Source: Ulota crispa (lineage: Eukaryota; Streptophyta; Bryopsida; Orthotrichales; Orthotrichaceae). From it: DNA of 64,000 bases. The translations under genes and the position numbers were made by a program. The first letter of the stretch is position 1; each line of letters opens with the position of its first letter. Location: the NCBI GenBank assembly GCA_963920765.1, contig OY987247.1:20804471-20868470 (forward strand), given 5' to 3'. Below are positions 25,642 to 39,040 of this stretch, piece by piece. Under the pieces are notes generated by a model. The model ran no database searches. It was not told the origin of the DNA and saw nothing but the letters and a program-made list of their open reading frames with translations.

Positions 25642-27492
25642 AATTGCTCTCTTTATATGCTATTTGTTGAATCTGGGATGTTGGATTTGTGTATGGAGTC
25701 TAGTTTAATGTGGAGATGCAATTGGATTACTACTATTGAGCATCTATGCATAGTAGATGGTTGCAACAAACATGGGACAAGGCTATTTTGTGAGCGTAGA
25801 ATGGTGAGCCTATGAGCGGTGAGCCAAGATTTGGTGAACAAGAATGAATTTTGATCTCAAAATCAATGAAAAAACTTTTAGAAAAACGTTTGTTAGAAGA
25901 TAAAGGTTTAAAATATATAATTATAAGGCCCTATGTACACAATTATAGATGAAATTGAGTATTTTGAAAAAAAATCTCTGCTCATGGTTCACGCCTCACG
26001 GATTCCTACTCATAAAATAGCATTCCCCTATTAAGATATAATTATTTGATGAATAGACTCTTAAACACTTGTAACTCTATCTAAACTATTATATAATTGC
26101 ATGGTGTTGTCTACTACTATGTATCAATGTTTTTAGGACTGCTTTACGATGATTTCACAATAACCCATGTAATTATGCTAGTAGCAAAGGACTATGCTTG
26201 CAGTTGTGCGTAGAGTGGTTTTTAGTGTACAATTGTTAAAAAGTTGTAATTAAGATTATATGAACCCAATAAAAATACTTTGACAACTATTAACTACTAA
26301 AACATTATTAATAAACCATTGCCTAACAACTAAACAAATTGCAAAAACAACGACCATGCCAATCGATTGAGTGAATTTAAACAACTATACAATAACTGCA
26401 ATATTACTATGGCAGTATTGCTTTACAACTATCAAAAAACTTTGCAAAAACATGGCAATTTGGAATGCTAATATAATAATAGAATATGGTAATGGAAATC
26501 TCAAATAAATCCACTAAACTATGACACGTGGTAGTTGTGGGTTGGAGCAGCAATTGTGTGTCATTAGGGAATTTAATGTGACATATAAATTAGAATAGAA
26601 GATTTTTTGCCCCATACAAAAATGTAGGAAAAGGAGGGCAGGTACTTAAGAAAATTTGAACTATTCAAAGATGAAGTTTGAATGGATGATAAATAGTAGT
26701 TGTGCAAGCATGACTCAGTCACATTAACTATAAAACGACTAAAAAAAAACCATAGTACAACTACTAGTGTTTGAATTGTTTGTGAGTGGTTTCAATTTTT
26801 GTCATTGTAAATGACTTTAAGGTAATTGTTTTGTATAGTTGTTTATCACATTTTGTCTTTTAGTGCTAGTTCTTTTTTTAGGCAATGTGAGGCTTCCTAC
26901 TAGAAGTTCACCATCTAATAAGTCCATATGTGTATTTGCATTAATTTCACTTGGAGTGTTATTATTATATAAACTAGAATTCATTTACCATGGAATTTTC
27001 TTTTATCCAGAATGATTTCTAGTCAATATTTGGAATTGAAAAATTTCTATGTGTTAGGTGATTGTGCTTTGATAGATGCATTGCAAGCTCATTAGCAAAG
27101 CTTTGATCATGGTTATGGAAGGGGGCCAATTACTTTTCAAATAACAAAAATGAACACTAAAGCATTAAAAGTGGTTGTTTCCCAATTTTATATCCAAAAG
27201 TTGCCAATTTCTATTAGAAATTTTGTATAGCTCCAAAAAAACCAAAAAACTCCACACTCATCCACATTCAATCACAAATATCTTAAAATCCTAATGGCCA
27301 TTTTGGATTCTTTTTGGATGGTGTCATCTAAAAGCCTTGAAGTTTAATATCCTATAAATACAATTTTTGAGTTGATGTTTAATGCTAATTTTATAGTAAC
27401 AATTCAAAAACTTTAAAATTGCCTTCCAAAAACAAAAAAAATACCTTTGAATAGGCATTTAGAGATTAAAAGAAAGAACAAAAGAAGTTGCT
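25642..27492. other. Downstream of gene A; subterminal-like short repeats
   Basis: No gene was seen. From about 26150 to 26769 the sequence is full of short ACAACTA / TAGTTGT and TACTA motifs, as in the subterminal parts of the complete CACTA element. It stops at …ACAACTACTAGTG (26757-26769), whose reverse reads CACTAGTAGTTGT. This could be the right end of the element that carried gene A, but no left partner was found. Confidence 0.35.
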
Positions 27493-27875
27493 ATGTGCAC
27501 ATCCGGGGTTTGATATATGCACATCAAGGGGGATAAATTCTCTATATTTGCCATTGATAAGTTGAATTTGGAAATTTTGAATTTTGATCTAAATTTAGAG
27601 ACCTTGATTTAGTTGAGAACCACAAAGGAGGTTACAATTAAACAAAGCCTAGTGGAAAAGCTTAGCTAAGGAGCAGATTTTGACTTTTATCCTTGTAGCT
27701 AAGCTTTTCCACAAGGCAATATTAATTGTAACCTCCTTTGTGATTCTAGAATAAATCAAGGTCTCAAAATCCAAATCTAAATTCAAAATTTTCAAATTCA
27801 AACTTGTTGATGGTAAATTTCTAAAATTTAACTCTCCTCTTGCTATGCATATATCAAACCCTTGATGTGCACATA
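27493..27875. repeat. Palindrome with ~178-bp arms
   Basis: Left arm 27493-27668 and right arm 27696-27875 are inverted copies around a 27-bp spacer. Examples are AAAGGAGGTTACAATTA against its complement, and TAGTGGAAAAGCTTAGCTA against TAGCTAAGCTTTTCCACAAG. This is probably a foldback-type or MITE insertion. It has no coding content, and no target duplication was identified. As RNA it would form a long hairpin. Confidence 0.75.
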
Positions 27876-28975
27876 TCAATTTTCAAAAAAAAATGTCTTC
27901 TTCTCCCATACAAGTTTCTTTCTTCTTCTCTTTTCCAAACTTTCTTTAAGTAAAAGCTTGTTTTTCTTTTCATTTTCTTTCATATTTTTATAGGTTTTTA
28001 TTTTTTATATATTTTTGTCTAACATTTTGTCCTCTTTTTCAAGGAATGTTCTTGGCTTCCTACTCATAATACTGTATGTGTTCTCTTTTTTCTTATATAG
28101 CTTTTTGTCTTGCCTCTTATATTTCTTTTTACTATCATGTTACAAGCAAATTCACCTAATTGAAGTAGCAAGTCATTGTGATGGCCCACAACCCCCTACC
28201 AAGATCTTCACCTAAACTTCTATCAAGACTACTACTGAAGTTAATTTAGGATAGATTTTTTGTTTGGTACATGAATATTTTTCATTATTCAAGCATCATA
28301 TCTATTTATTTAATCATCTACTTGAAGGTTTTTTAACACAAAAATATTCATGGTATGCACTTTGCCTCTAAATTTAGAAACATTTGCCTAAATTTGACCT
28401 CAAAAGACCTACCCATATTTTCAATTGTCCATTCAATAGACAATTATATATTAGTGGTTGACAACTTGACCAAATTTCTAAATAAAAAAATAAAATGAGT
28501 TTTCTCATAAATTCAACGTAAATAAAATTTAAGATTGCATTAAATGTACCTCAAAATACCTTTGAGGTTGGCAACAAGAGTTTGGAGATTTAAGTAGAGA
28601 TATGTTTGTGGATAGATGAAAGAGCAACGGATGAAACTATGGATGGATAAAGTGTCATTAGACGGATGAATATTTTGTGTAGAACTTCTCCACACAAACA
28701 AAACACGAACAGAAAAATACATATTGAAATTAGTTTGTCATTGTTATATCTTTTGTCTAACTTTACACCAATTATTGTTCTTTCACTGAGTCAAAATTCT
28801 ACAAAGAATTTCTTTGAATACCATTGTGCATGCCACTCACTATTCAAAAGACACAGTGCAAACAAAATGAATCTCCTGAAGAAACTCAATTCATAAGATT
28901 ACCTGTCTTCTACTAAAAACTCACATATTTAGAAACATTTTTTTCTTATTGAACAATAATACATTTACATAAATT
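27876..28975. other. AT-rich stretch without gene
   Basis: Pyrimidine-rich on the plus strand near 27890-28140 (TTTCTTCTTCTCTTTTCC and similar), then mixed AT-rich DNA. I see no supported gene. The frame at 28015-28215 is a Phe/Leu/Ser string produced by the T-rich tract and is not convincing. Confidence 0.4.
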
Positions 28976-29221
28976 CAGGGTTGTTACATCAGGCAAGATT
29001 TTGCTGACAGACAAGACAAGCGGATGGACAGACCGGTCCAAATGGGGTGGTTGTCCATTCCAAAATCAAGAAGTGGATATTTTGACGTAAGTGCAAGGTT
29101 GTGTCTATACCTATATTAAAATAAAATATAAGAAAGAAAGGTATATGTGTTTGTGCCTTGACCATTTATATTTGCGTCAAACGGACGGGCGGGTTAGAAT
29201 TGGTCCAATGTAACAACCATG
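28976..29221. mobile_element. 246-bp hAT-type MITE with perfect 8-bp TSD
   Basis: Left end CAGGGTTGTTACAT (28976-28989) and right end ATGTAACAACCATG (29208-29221) are inverted repeats with one mismatch. The element is flanked by CATAAATT at 28968-28975 and 29222-29229, a perfect 8-bp duplication. A CAGGG-type start with an 8-bp duplication is characteristic of hAT elements. It has no coding sequence. Its ends match the larger elements at 55061-56631 and 30959-54927. Confidence 0.9.
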
Positions 29222-29712
29222 CATAAATTTCATTCAATTTGTCATTTCTTTGAAAAAAATTAAAAGTAGAAACATGGAGAGAATTTCTAGAGTTTAACCT
29301 TTAAAGGACCATAGGGCATAGTAAATATGCTGTCGTATAATCAATATTTGCTACTAGTAAGAAGTTTTAATTTGGAATCTCAAGTAGCTCACTAGAACCA
29401 CTTTGATCTATTCTCCAACTTCTTTGTTGATCTCAAATGCAATAAAGGTGTGAACCCATTCCAAATACAAGAAAAATGCCTTGTATTCTACTGATAGCAG
29501 CAGCATGCTATGTCCTTCAGGGGTTAATAGAATGATTGCATCATCGTAGTTGAGCAAACACTTGCAAGAGTAGGTTTGGCAAAAAAAAAAAAAAAAAACA
29601 CCTTCAACTATAAGCCTAAAATTGTTTTGTTGTTATAAAGCAAAGCACTCCAAACCAAACCACTCAACACTTATGACAAAAAAATTACAACAATGATAAC
29701 AACACTAAAAGA
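29222..29712. other. No gene seen
   Basis: AT-rich sequence with an A-run at about 29581-29599. Nothing recognisable was found on either strand. Confidence 0.4.
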
Positions 29713-30040
29713 AAGGGAAAATTTGATGGATACCTCTAAAGTTTGCAATATTTATATACATGTCCCTAGTTTCAAAAAAATTGCACTAATACTTGCAAAT
29801 TGTAATGTTTAGGTGTTTGTTTTTTTGTTGTGCACATCACTTCCTTCTCCCTCTATGCACACGTTGCTACTTTCTTGTTTTGTTACACCCCTTATTTCAA
29901 CATTGGTCATGAAAGAAGTCACGTGCATAATAAAACAAACATTTGAATTATGTGGTCCTAGTGTTTTTGTACAATTTTTAAAAAACTAAAAGCATCTATA
30001 CAAATATTGCAAACTTCAAGGGTATTGCCAAAATTTCATT
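29713..30040. mobile_element. ~330-bp MITE with ~65-bp inverted ends
   Basis: The left end (GGGAAAATTTGATGG…AAGTTTGCAATATTTATATA) and the right end read inward (AATGAAATTTTGGCAATACC…AAGTTTGCAATATTTGTATA) are inverted copies for about 65 bp. The GGGAAAATT start recalls Mutator-type ends, but no 9-bp duplication was found, so the superfamily is open. No coding content. Confidence 0.6.
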
Positions 30041-30950
30041 AAAAATTAATTGATCCTATAATTTGTTATGGATTTTTTAAAATTTGGACAAATAATACCT
30101 AGAATATGACTTGGGCAGAAATGACAATTTTTTTGTTTGTAAAGATTTGGCCTAATTATTTCAAAGACATGTATTTGATTACCCAAAAAAAATAGAGCAA
30201 TTCCAAAAAAACTCCTTTTGGGCCCAAGAAATGTAATCAAAGAAGAGATCCTTCACAAAAAAATGGAGCATAGAAATCTAATTAAATTCATGTAACTATT
30301 GTGTTCTAATTTTGTAATTTAGATAGTGAATTTTGAACATTGATATCCAATTTGCACTTCCTTCAATCATGTTTTCTTGTATTGTGTAAACCTCAAGGAC
30401 TTGGTGCTTGCAATGCTACATACAAAAAGAAAAAACTTCAACTTTTTTTTTTACGTTATTTAGATTTCTTTTGAGTTTCTTATTTATAGTGTTTAATCAT
30501 TTATATTAAACATAGGAGCATAATCAGATAGATGAGATTTTGTATGACAAGGTAAGAAAAAATTACTCTTCCTTGTAAAGTAAACAATAATACATTTCTA
30601 CTAATACATAAGCCATTATGTTGATTTATAATTTTCTTATTTAAAATAATTTATCAATTACCACATATCTTTATTTTTTCTTTAATCCCTACATGACAAT
30701 TGTCTATTGAATGGACTACTAAACATCAGGTAGGTTCTTATGAAGTCAATTTGAGTTAGATATTTCTAAAATTTATAGACAAGGTGCATGCACTAAATAT
30801 CTTTGTGTGAACAAAAAATCTTCAATTAGATGCCCAAGTGAAAGTATGATGTTTGAACTAATGCAAATTGTTTGGAAAGCTTGGTGCACATAGCAAGTAG
30901 TGAAGGAAAAAAAACATCCAAAATTAGCTTCAATAATAATCTTAGTGAGG
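30041..30950. other. No gene called; left flank of the nested insertion
   Basis: Mostly AT-rich noncoding DNA. The last ~90 bases (30872-30958) form an open frame (SLVHIASSEGKKTSKISF and on, ending SEGLD) that may be part of an exon. It would continue at 54936 if the nested transposons were removed; see the finding on the flanks. Confidence 0.3.
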
Positions 30951-30958
30951 GTCTAGAT

Positions 30959-31161
30959 CAAAGTTGTTACTTTGGGCAAGACTTTGCTATTGGGCAGCAC
31001 ATGCAAATGCACAAAACATATTGTAAGAGCACAAGGACATGTCATTTTTTGCTATTTAGGGCAATTTTTGGATTTTTGACCTAGAAAAGAAAGAATTAAA
31101 TCACTATTTTTCATTTTTATTGTGTAATGTGACTTTAAACCCATATATTGACTTCATGTTG
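30959..31161. mobile_element. Left half of a hAT-like element split by the CACTA insertion
   Basis: It starts CAAAGTTGTTAC, like the hAT-like ends at 28976 and 55061, and aligns with 55061-55269 (GGGCAAGACTTTGCTA; AATCACTATTTTTCATTTT; TTGACTTCATGTTG). The similarity stops exactly at 31161, where CACTAG begins, and resumes at 54759. The left flank GTCTAGAT (30951-30958) matches GTTTTGAT (54928-54935) at 6 of 8 bases, as a decayed 8-bp duplication. Confidence 0.85.
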
Positions 31162-31199
31162 CACTAGAAGAAAATGGTGTACAATTTAACTCATAGCAA
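31162..31199 (+). repeat. Left terminal inverted repeat of the CACTA element
   Basis: It begins CACTAGAAGAAAATGGTGTA and pairs with 54722-54758. The innermost bases (AATTTAACTCATAGCAA) align with AATTTGACTGTGGGAA. Confidence 0.8.
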
Positions 31200-32879
31200 A
31201 TGACTATTGGTATTTCACTACTAAACTATTACATTGTAGCAACTAAGACCCTTCTTGAAGTTCCATGTGTTGTTGTTCACTAGTTTTTCTGACTTCTATG
31301 GATGAGGTCTATCGCAGAGAATGTGTATATACTGTCTTCAACAATCTTTGCTCCATGCTCAGATGAAAATCTCACATCTAAGACTTCCAATTGTTTATCA
31401 GTTGATGAAAATTAACACTCATTCCTTTCTACTACTTTATCTCCCCTTGTAACGACTAGGAAACAACTAAGGTGTTTCCTTAAATTATTTGTTCATAAAT
31501 TTCATTATCGAGCTGCCCGTTTGAGCTAGGCATATGACGTGAGTAGTATAGAGTTCCAGCATAGTTAGTCTTTAGTTGTTTATTAGTTCCCTTGACGTAG
31601 TTCTTTAGTTGTGAATGAGTTGTTTGGTAGTTTTTAAATAGAACTTGATTATTACTGCGTAGTTGAATTTCTCAAATTAGAAACTCAGTTGTAACTATTT
31701 ATGTTTAATACATGCAAGGCTTGTTGTTGACAAGTTGAATTATTTTGTAAGGAATACGTTATCATATGTCATCTCCAAATCTTCTAATGATTAATTTTCA
31801 ACTATTCAACTACTAATTGACCATACACTTAGTCAATAGTTACCTTAGAACAACTGCTGTGACTATTGAGCGACTCTATTATTGACTTAACATTTACTAC
31901 CACAGTATACATTGAGTAGTATGCCTCCATAATTGGGAGGATGTCCACTTGGGGTATCACTTTTAGGACACATTGATTAGGTTACTTTGTTTAAAACCTC
32001 TAAAGTTTGTCTAATTTGTTCATTTTGAAGAAGTAAAAAGACCCTAAAATGGAAAAAAATAAATCCTGCGCCTCAATGGAATTAAAATGTATATGTCTAA
32101 AGAATTTTATAAAAAAAACTAAATTTTTTGGATCCATTCATAAGTGTCAAAAAAATCTTGAATTTTGGGATTTGCAAGCATTAGAGTGCACAATTAATTA
32201 AAAAATTTATTGACAAAATAAATTATTTTGTACTCTATACAATTAAATGTAGGTCATTTTCAAAAATGGTATTAAAACAAAAATTTTTGGTATTCCAAAT
32301 GCTTGATTTTGGGGATTCTAGGTAAGATAGAACTTACTTTTTCAACCAAAAAAACAAATAAAATTACTTAAAAATCTTTGATTGTAATCAAACTTTTTTT
32401 CTTGATACACTATAAGTTTAGAAAACTAAAACTACATTTGGTGAAGCCTTACTTTATTCTAATTAAAAACTAGATGTGTTGAACTCACCAACACAGAGTG
32501 AAATTGTAGGTAAAACAATTTTTTTGGATACCCCAAGTGGATCCTCACCCAATTGACTCATGTTGTTTTCTTTCTTATATCCAGTTGCTCAATGAAGATA
32601 TATATTGCTGTCTCTTCATTCACTTAAGATCACTCCATCATAAGTGTTGAGGATTTAGTATAAACATTGTATAACAGATGATACATTAGCATTGATTGCA
32701 CTTCAGAAATTGCAATTTTGGACAATGGCATTTAACCAAGTGTTTACAAATAAAGTGCACATGCTAATAAGTTCTCTTCTAGAGACAATTCTATAGCACC
32801 TATCAAAGAAGGAATCATTGTTTTCTTAGGAAAAGTCTCAGGTGTAACAAGGCCCTTGGATTCTACTGTGGTAGTAATA
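31200..32879. other. Left subterminal zone of the CACTA element
   Basis: No gene. Between about 31490 and 31900 short TAGTTGT, TAGTT and GTAGTT motifs recur every few tens of bases in both orientations. Such arrays are where TnpA-type proteins bind in En/Spm elements. From 31970 to 32560 the sequence is A/T-rich without clear structure. Confidence 0.5.
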
Positions 32880-35800
32880 AACACGTTTGATTTATCTACT
32901 ACCTCTCTCATTGCTTATGCTTCTTTTTGTAACACTACTTCCCAACCAACTCTTGACTAAACATCAAAAAAGAAAAACTTGCCTAGCTTGATTAGGAAAA
33001 ATGAAAGGCTCCATCGTCTTGGGCAATTTCTGCTTGAAGTTCACAAGAAGGAATCCTGCATAGTCTCTTGTATATGTTGGATTTCCTCAACTGGCTTGCC
33101 TTTTAATCCATTCACACCGTAAAAGTATGACAGGAGTTTGAAGGTGAGCATAGTTTAGTTTTAAAATATCCTTCAGCACCTCCACATAATTCACCATGAC
33201 TTCAATAGCATTACCTGTTGGTACCTCAAAGCTAGAAGCCATTCCACTATCATAAGTTTGCAACACCATTGTTGATGAATCTTCTACTTGAAAGTGATTT
33301 CATAAGGACTTCATTCTCAAATACCTTGTTGCTCTATGTGTTGGTTTTCTACATGCAAGCAATACTTCCAATCAATTGTCCTTTGTCATATCCAAGTTGT
33401 CATCTTCCAAAGCATTTCTAGCCCATTCTTCAAAGTCAGCAACGCCAAGGTCACTAGACCTCTCCGCCTTCCACCTCCTACAAGAAAGTCTTTATCTCAT
33501 GAATAATACAATTGTAGAATTCAATAACCTACTGCACCAGTTAGTTTGCAATAGACCTGGAATCATATTAACAAAATCAACTTCACAACTACTACCGCCA
33601 TAGCAAATCTATTGGAACCTCACTAGAAATATTTCTACAACGACTACACAACAACTACCACAACACTAAAAGACAACTTCATTACAACAATTTATCGTTG
33701 AACATCTTTGCAAACATTAAAAACAACTCTGACATCACTCCAATACAACTTAATCACATGAACTTAGTTGTTTTGCAGTAGTAAATACTTAGTAGTATTA
33801 CAATCATGTATTTATTTTGTAGTTCAAGTGGATTAGATCAGTTTCAAATAAATTTTTTTTTCGTTCAACAACATTTTGAACCTACGTTAACAAGGGTTGC
33901 AATGCCAGTGTTTTCTTAATGACGTATTGGTGAGCCATATCTTGTAATTCCTATTCATGACATACACTTTCCCTGCCCCTTCCACCACCTCTTTGGCATC
34001 TTTGTATTCTTTATTTGTATCCCATACTCTTCTCTGCACGGCTTCAAATCTTTGGAGATATTCTGATATAAATCCTAGGCATTCTTCTTTCAAATAACCT
34101 TGTGCCATTATTGCTTTGGGCCTGGCCATGTTGCGCACGTACCCTTTCAACATTTTCATGTATCATTCCATTGGGTACATTTGTCTTGTTGAAACAAGAC
34201 CACATATGTCTAACTCTTCTACTAGATGATAAGTTAAATGAGTCTTAATGTCAAAAAATGAAGGGAGAAAATGGATCTCCAAAAGTGCCATACTCTCTGC
34301 AACGTCTACTTGGAGTGATGTAAACTCAAATGGATTGTACACTATTGTACAAATCCTTTGATACACCTTACTCATCCTCATTAAAGCCATATACAATCCT
34401 GTTTATAGAAGCCATTGTAGGGCCAGCAGCATTATTTGCTGCGTAAGCACGTGGTAATCATGAGACTTAAGAGCACCAAAATTCTTGCTCTTTACATGCT
34501 TCCCTAGATTAGAGGAATGTCCACTGGGAGTCTTCAGGCTTTCAATTGTGGTAGCAAAAATTTTGAATTCATCCTCAATTAATACATATGACACCAAAGG
34601 CTTCATCATTTTGCCTCCACGTCTCAATTGAGTAGTCAACCACAAATGCGGTCTCATGTTACAAAGTTGTAAATTGCACCTTACTTTAATTGTGTCTTTT
34701 TTGCCAACTATGGTTTTCAAGAATTCTTGGCTAGGTTCATTTTGCAATGCATTGGATTGAAGGTGTAACAAATAAGAAGATCATGTGTAATTCCAAAAAA
34801 TATGTTAGTGCAATAAACTTGGTGAAATTAAAATAATGTTAATGATCGTGACAAAACATGCAGTTGTCAAAATTATTAAGATTCATCATTTCCATCAATA
34901 AATGAGCATCATTTTTTCTAACAAATTTCTAAATAACCATAGTTGATTAGGTTTTTGGTGATTTTGAACTATTAAATTACTCATTAAAACTTTACAATTG
35001 TTCTGTACTTGTATACCAAACTAAACAGCTACTACTATACTACTACATCTGAACTACAGAGTTGTTTATCATCTTTAGAAGTGATTATCTACTCTTTTGT
35101 GACTTAACAAAGTTGATGAATATCATGTTACTAATAAGTTACTACGCCATGACTTACAGTTGTCTTGCAATTGCAAATTCAACTGATACAAATGACTACA
35201 TAGTTGTTAGTGACTTACACATTACACTAGTACCAACTACTCAAACACTACTAAGTCAGAAACTCCATAGTTGTTTTACAATTGTAAATTACAATACAAT
35301 TTTTCCACTACTACACTACATAATTATCACCACAAAGTCTTTACTCAAATTATATAAATTTGCATTACATCTTATATGCATCCACACACTACCTCTAGAA
35401 TGACAAATCAACATATTCCTTAAAGTCCTCACCGTGAATTACCTTCCAAAAAGGTAGTCGATTTAGAATGGACGTCCGCTTCACACCATGACTCTTTAAT
35501 GGATCTGGAATCCTAGCTTCTCTTCTATCAAAATTTTTCCATGTTTCATACTCTGCTACATACATTAACTACTCCGCTCTAGACACTCTCGTAGGCAAGC
35601 TACCATTCTCCATAAGTCCGTTAAAAGGATCTTTCATCTCCCTGGACTTGTAATGGTGGTCTGCAAGCAACCATTGCCTAGTTCTACAATAAATCTGTTT
35701 GCTCAATTCAATTGAATGCTTTGCTAGTAAAGCAGGTCCACATATAGCACATATTGCATATCCTTGATGTGTGAACCCATCCACTATTCCATATCTAGGG

Positions 35801-37150
35801 TAGTCATGGATAGTCCACAACAACATTGCTCTAAGAGTGAACTCCTTAGATCCAGCTTGTTGTTTCCCATTGTAAGCCCTCACTCCTTTCCATAGAAGCA
35901 TCAACTCCTCTACCAGAGGTTCCATATACACGTCAAATCCTATAGCAGTAACTAATTATTTACCAGGGATCAAAAGGGCTAACATAATAAAGAACTTATT
36001 AGTATACATCCATGGAGGTAGATTGCAATTTAATAGGGTAACTGGCCATGTTGACCATGTTAACCTATTCTACTTGAATGGATTAACACCATCTACTACA
36101 AGGGCAAAGTGGACACTGCAATCATGGTTTCTGAAGGTAGGATCTACTACTGAATGGAAGTGACTCCATGCCTTGGAGTCACAAGGATGCCTCACTAGGT
36201 TGTCTCCCTCTTCTCTATTACTATGATTCTTTGCATGCCATGTCATCATCTTTGAAATAGTTGGGCTATGGAAGATGCAATCTAGTCTAGGTATTATTGG
36301 AAAATGCCTGAGAACTTTAACAGGGAATTGGTTTCTCACCTTGTCATTGTACCTATGCCCATTGCACTTGAGACAGCGCAATGCAGTGGCATATTGTCTT
36401 GTAAATAGGACACACCCATTCCCGCAAGCATGAATAGAGTTATAAGAAAACCCTAATTTACTAGTGAAGCACTTAGCTACATGGAAGTTTCTTGGCAAAC
36501 AATTCTCTAAGGGAAGAAAGTGTTTATGGAGTAGGGTGAAGAGCTCATCTGCAAAGTTGTTACTAACACAGTGCACTATATAGATGTTCATTAGAAAGAT
36601 GGTTGCAGCTAGTTTAGTTAATTTGGATCCACTATACAAAGGTTTTATTGCTTCCTCTAACAATATAGGTTCAAAAGTATTGTCTTCAACAACATTATCT
36701 TCTTTGTAATTGACAAGTCCAATATCGTCTTCTACAATTAGGTTTTCATCATTGCAATCAACATGTTCAGAGGAACTAGCACAAATGGCATCTCCTAAGT
36801 TGAATGCTTCTATTACTTGGGCCTCTATTTGTGCTTCAATTTGCTCTTCAAATTGCTCTTCTTGATTATCCATTCCAAACCCATTGTCCAGCATTGCTCT
36901 TGTATCTACCTCTGCATCCACTGGCTCTTCTTCTAAAGGGTTATAAGTTGGGTTCAACACCTCTTCCCCTTCTTCATTGGAAGACGTCCTATCTCCAAGT
37001 CCTTTCTAAATCCAAAAGTGGTTTGTTTGTCCATTTAAAGCTAGAGGTTCCCCCACAGTCCAAAGCAAGTATTTATTGCGCCCATAGCAATTGGAGCACG
37101 GACAGTGCAAGCGCCTTAAATTTAGAAAAAATGCCCATCTCAACTCTCTA
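32880..37150 (-). pseudogene. TNP2-like CACTA transposase of the complete element
   Basis: Read leftward. An N-terminal Cys motif HCPCSNCYGRNKYL (about 37090, Transpos_assoc-like, one TAG) is followed by an acidic Glu/Gln region. An open 296-codon block (36960-36070) has LYSGSKLTKLAATIFLMN, SIHACGNGCVLFTRQY, LRCLKCNGHRY, SKMMTWHAKNHSN and LVVDGVNPFK. After TAG and TAA stops come NLPPWMYTNKFFIMLALLIP and FDVYMEPLVEELMLLWKGV (35931-35569), ending LPFWK at a GT donor near 35446. Then, after a 0.7-kb intron, come NPMHCKMNL (with a frameshift), the DUF4218 block (LKSHDYHVL, 34771-33887), a spliced-out piece, and DUF4216 (SGMASSFEV…YVEVLKDILKLNY…ILLRCEWIKR, then AGFLLVNF and FPNQARQVFLF near 32900). 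All expected TNP2 domains are present and in order, but at least three stops and several frameshifts break them. Confidence 0.9.
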
Positions 37151-39030
37151 CTCTAGAGTCTGTTGTCTCGGGAACGTTGTCTAAGTATATTAGAAATGGA
37201 AAGCCTCTCATGCACCATATCTAAAAGAGATTTGTGCTCAGACACTATCTTACCTAACCACAATTGAACAATCTAAGAAACATTACAATAAGGACAAAAC
37301 ATGGACAAAATATCATTGAAGATGCTTTATTGTTGCAAAGTAGTAGTTTCCACGACTTCAGGGTTAGTATGTAGTTGTTGTTGACTTGTTTCTTGTGACT
37401 CTAAAGTAAAAAAAAGTTGTTATTTAGATGTTAAATAAAATCATATTTCAACTACAACTTCACTAACTCACTCATTTTTTTTTGTAAGTTGTGATTATAG
37501 ATGTTACTACTTCAAGATTGCAAAAGCATCCCCTATGTCCCATCCACTACAATTACTCCTCATTCTAATTTAGTTTAGTACATCAAATAGGTTCATAATA
37601 AACATCCACATTTAGAATCTATGTGAGTAGAGTCAAGAGCACTACAAGTAGATGTGTATCATGAATATCACTTTACCTTCAGCTAACTAGACTCCTTTTT
37701 GTGGGTGGCTGCGTTAATTGCTAGAAGGTGACGTTGACCAAAACTATTGCTGCTAAAATTGCTCGGTGCCTTTTACTACACAATACTCACTTTCACTTTG
37801 CCACTTTCAAAAGTTCAGGATCTTGGGAGTATGCTTGCAATTCTATTTCTTGTAGTTCTTGTTGTATTGCTATAGGCGCAATCATGTATTCAAAAGTATA
37901 GCTCATAGAAGAATCTATAAATGTTGACAAACAAAGAGCAAAACAATGGACAAGTCAATGGAAAGTGTGCTTACAAGTTGGAACGCGATGCTAGAGTGGC
38001 CAAACTAGCAACCATGTTTCTTTTTGTGCAAATAGCCCGTGATTAGCTGTGAGTTACACAAACACCATTAGTTTCACATGAAATGGAAGTTACACAAAAC
38101 TCTGGAGTAAGAGATCAGGTCCGCGCGCATTTCTTGTATTGGTGTTATCTTTCCTTATCCTATTTGTTTGAATAGCGTTCATTTGTTCCATTTGCTCCAC
38201 CTAACATTCATTGCTAGAACAAAAAATCATTATTATTGAATATACTATACGTGTACATTACATAGCTTAAAATCCAATGCACTGATATAGTGTCACTTGT
38301 GTAGAACTACAGTTGTAGTTTTTGAATCAGGGATTTTGGTAATGTTGAACTTCTTTTACAAAATGTTAATATTAAATTACCTAATGTTAGTGCTTATATC
38401 AAGACAGTTGAATTTAAGAATGCAATAACCAGCATGTCCATAACAATTCAACATCTAAAATTATTGAGCTACTCTGCAATTCTTTTGTAGTTGTTCTTTT
38501 GTTGTTCTTGTGTCGAGTAGTTGTTCCTGGGTTATTCATGTGTCAAGTAGTTGTTTTTTGGTTGTTCATGTGTTGTTTATTTGCTATGATTAGCTTTCCA
38601 TTACCTTTCTTTACTTCATTTGAATACATGTTTCATATTCAAAGTGAATCCAAATTTTGCCTTTCTATCCCATAATTTCACTAATTAGTTCAAGAGTGTT
38701 GGTTGAATGCATCAATACTGGGCTATTACAAATTTTTAATATTGGTATGAATGCTACTCAAAAACCCTAAAGTAATTGTGTTTACTCTTAAATAACTTTG
38801 TGAGCACTTGCATAGACAACCTTCACATTCCAGTTGTGTACCCAGTGGCACCCTCATAGCGTGTACGCCCCCTATTATACCTAGTCGTAAAAGTCCCAAA
38901 CTGGATAATGTGATACTCACTGGTTGTTCGAGCAAGCAAGCGAGCAATCTCAAAATGACAGATCAAGGAAACTCAGTTTTGGTTATAGTACTTGCATGCA
39001 CGGCATCAAACCCCATTGCACAAATTCCCT
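37151..39030. other. Divergent upstream region inside the CACTA element
   Basis: It lies between the leftward TNP2 gene and the rightward gene B. It contains further TAGTTGTT/AACAACTA motifs (about 37320-37480 and 38480-38580) and, near its right edge, a leftward TATA-like box and splice donor listed separately. No other gene was recognised. Confidence 0.45.
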
Positions 39031-39040
39031 CTTTTATAGC
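39031..39040 (-). promoter_or_regulatory. Putative TATA box for the leftward TNP2 gene
   Basis: The minus strand reads GCTATAAAAGAGGG here, in a locally GC-richer island. About 110 bases downstream a splice-donor-like ACCA|GTGAGTATC (boundary at 38921/38920) could end a noncoding first exon. Orientation and position fit the TNP2 gene that starts near 37150. Direct evidence is the motif only. Confidence 0.3.

Noticed and set aside
35062..35403. 113-residue plus-strand frame
   Set aside because: It lies antisense in the short TNP2 intron and is built of TAGT/ACTA repeats; no domain.
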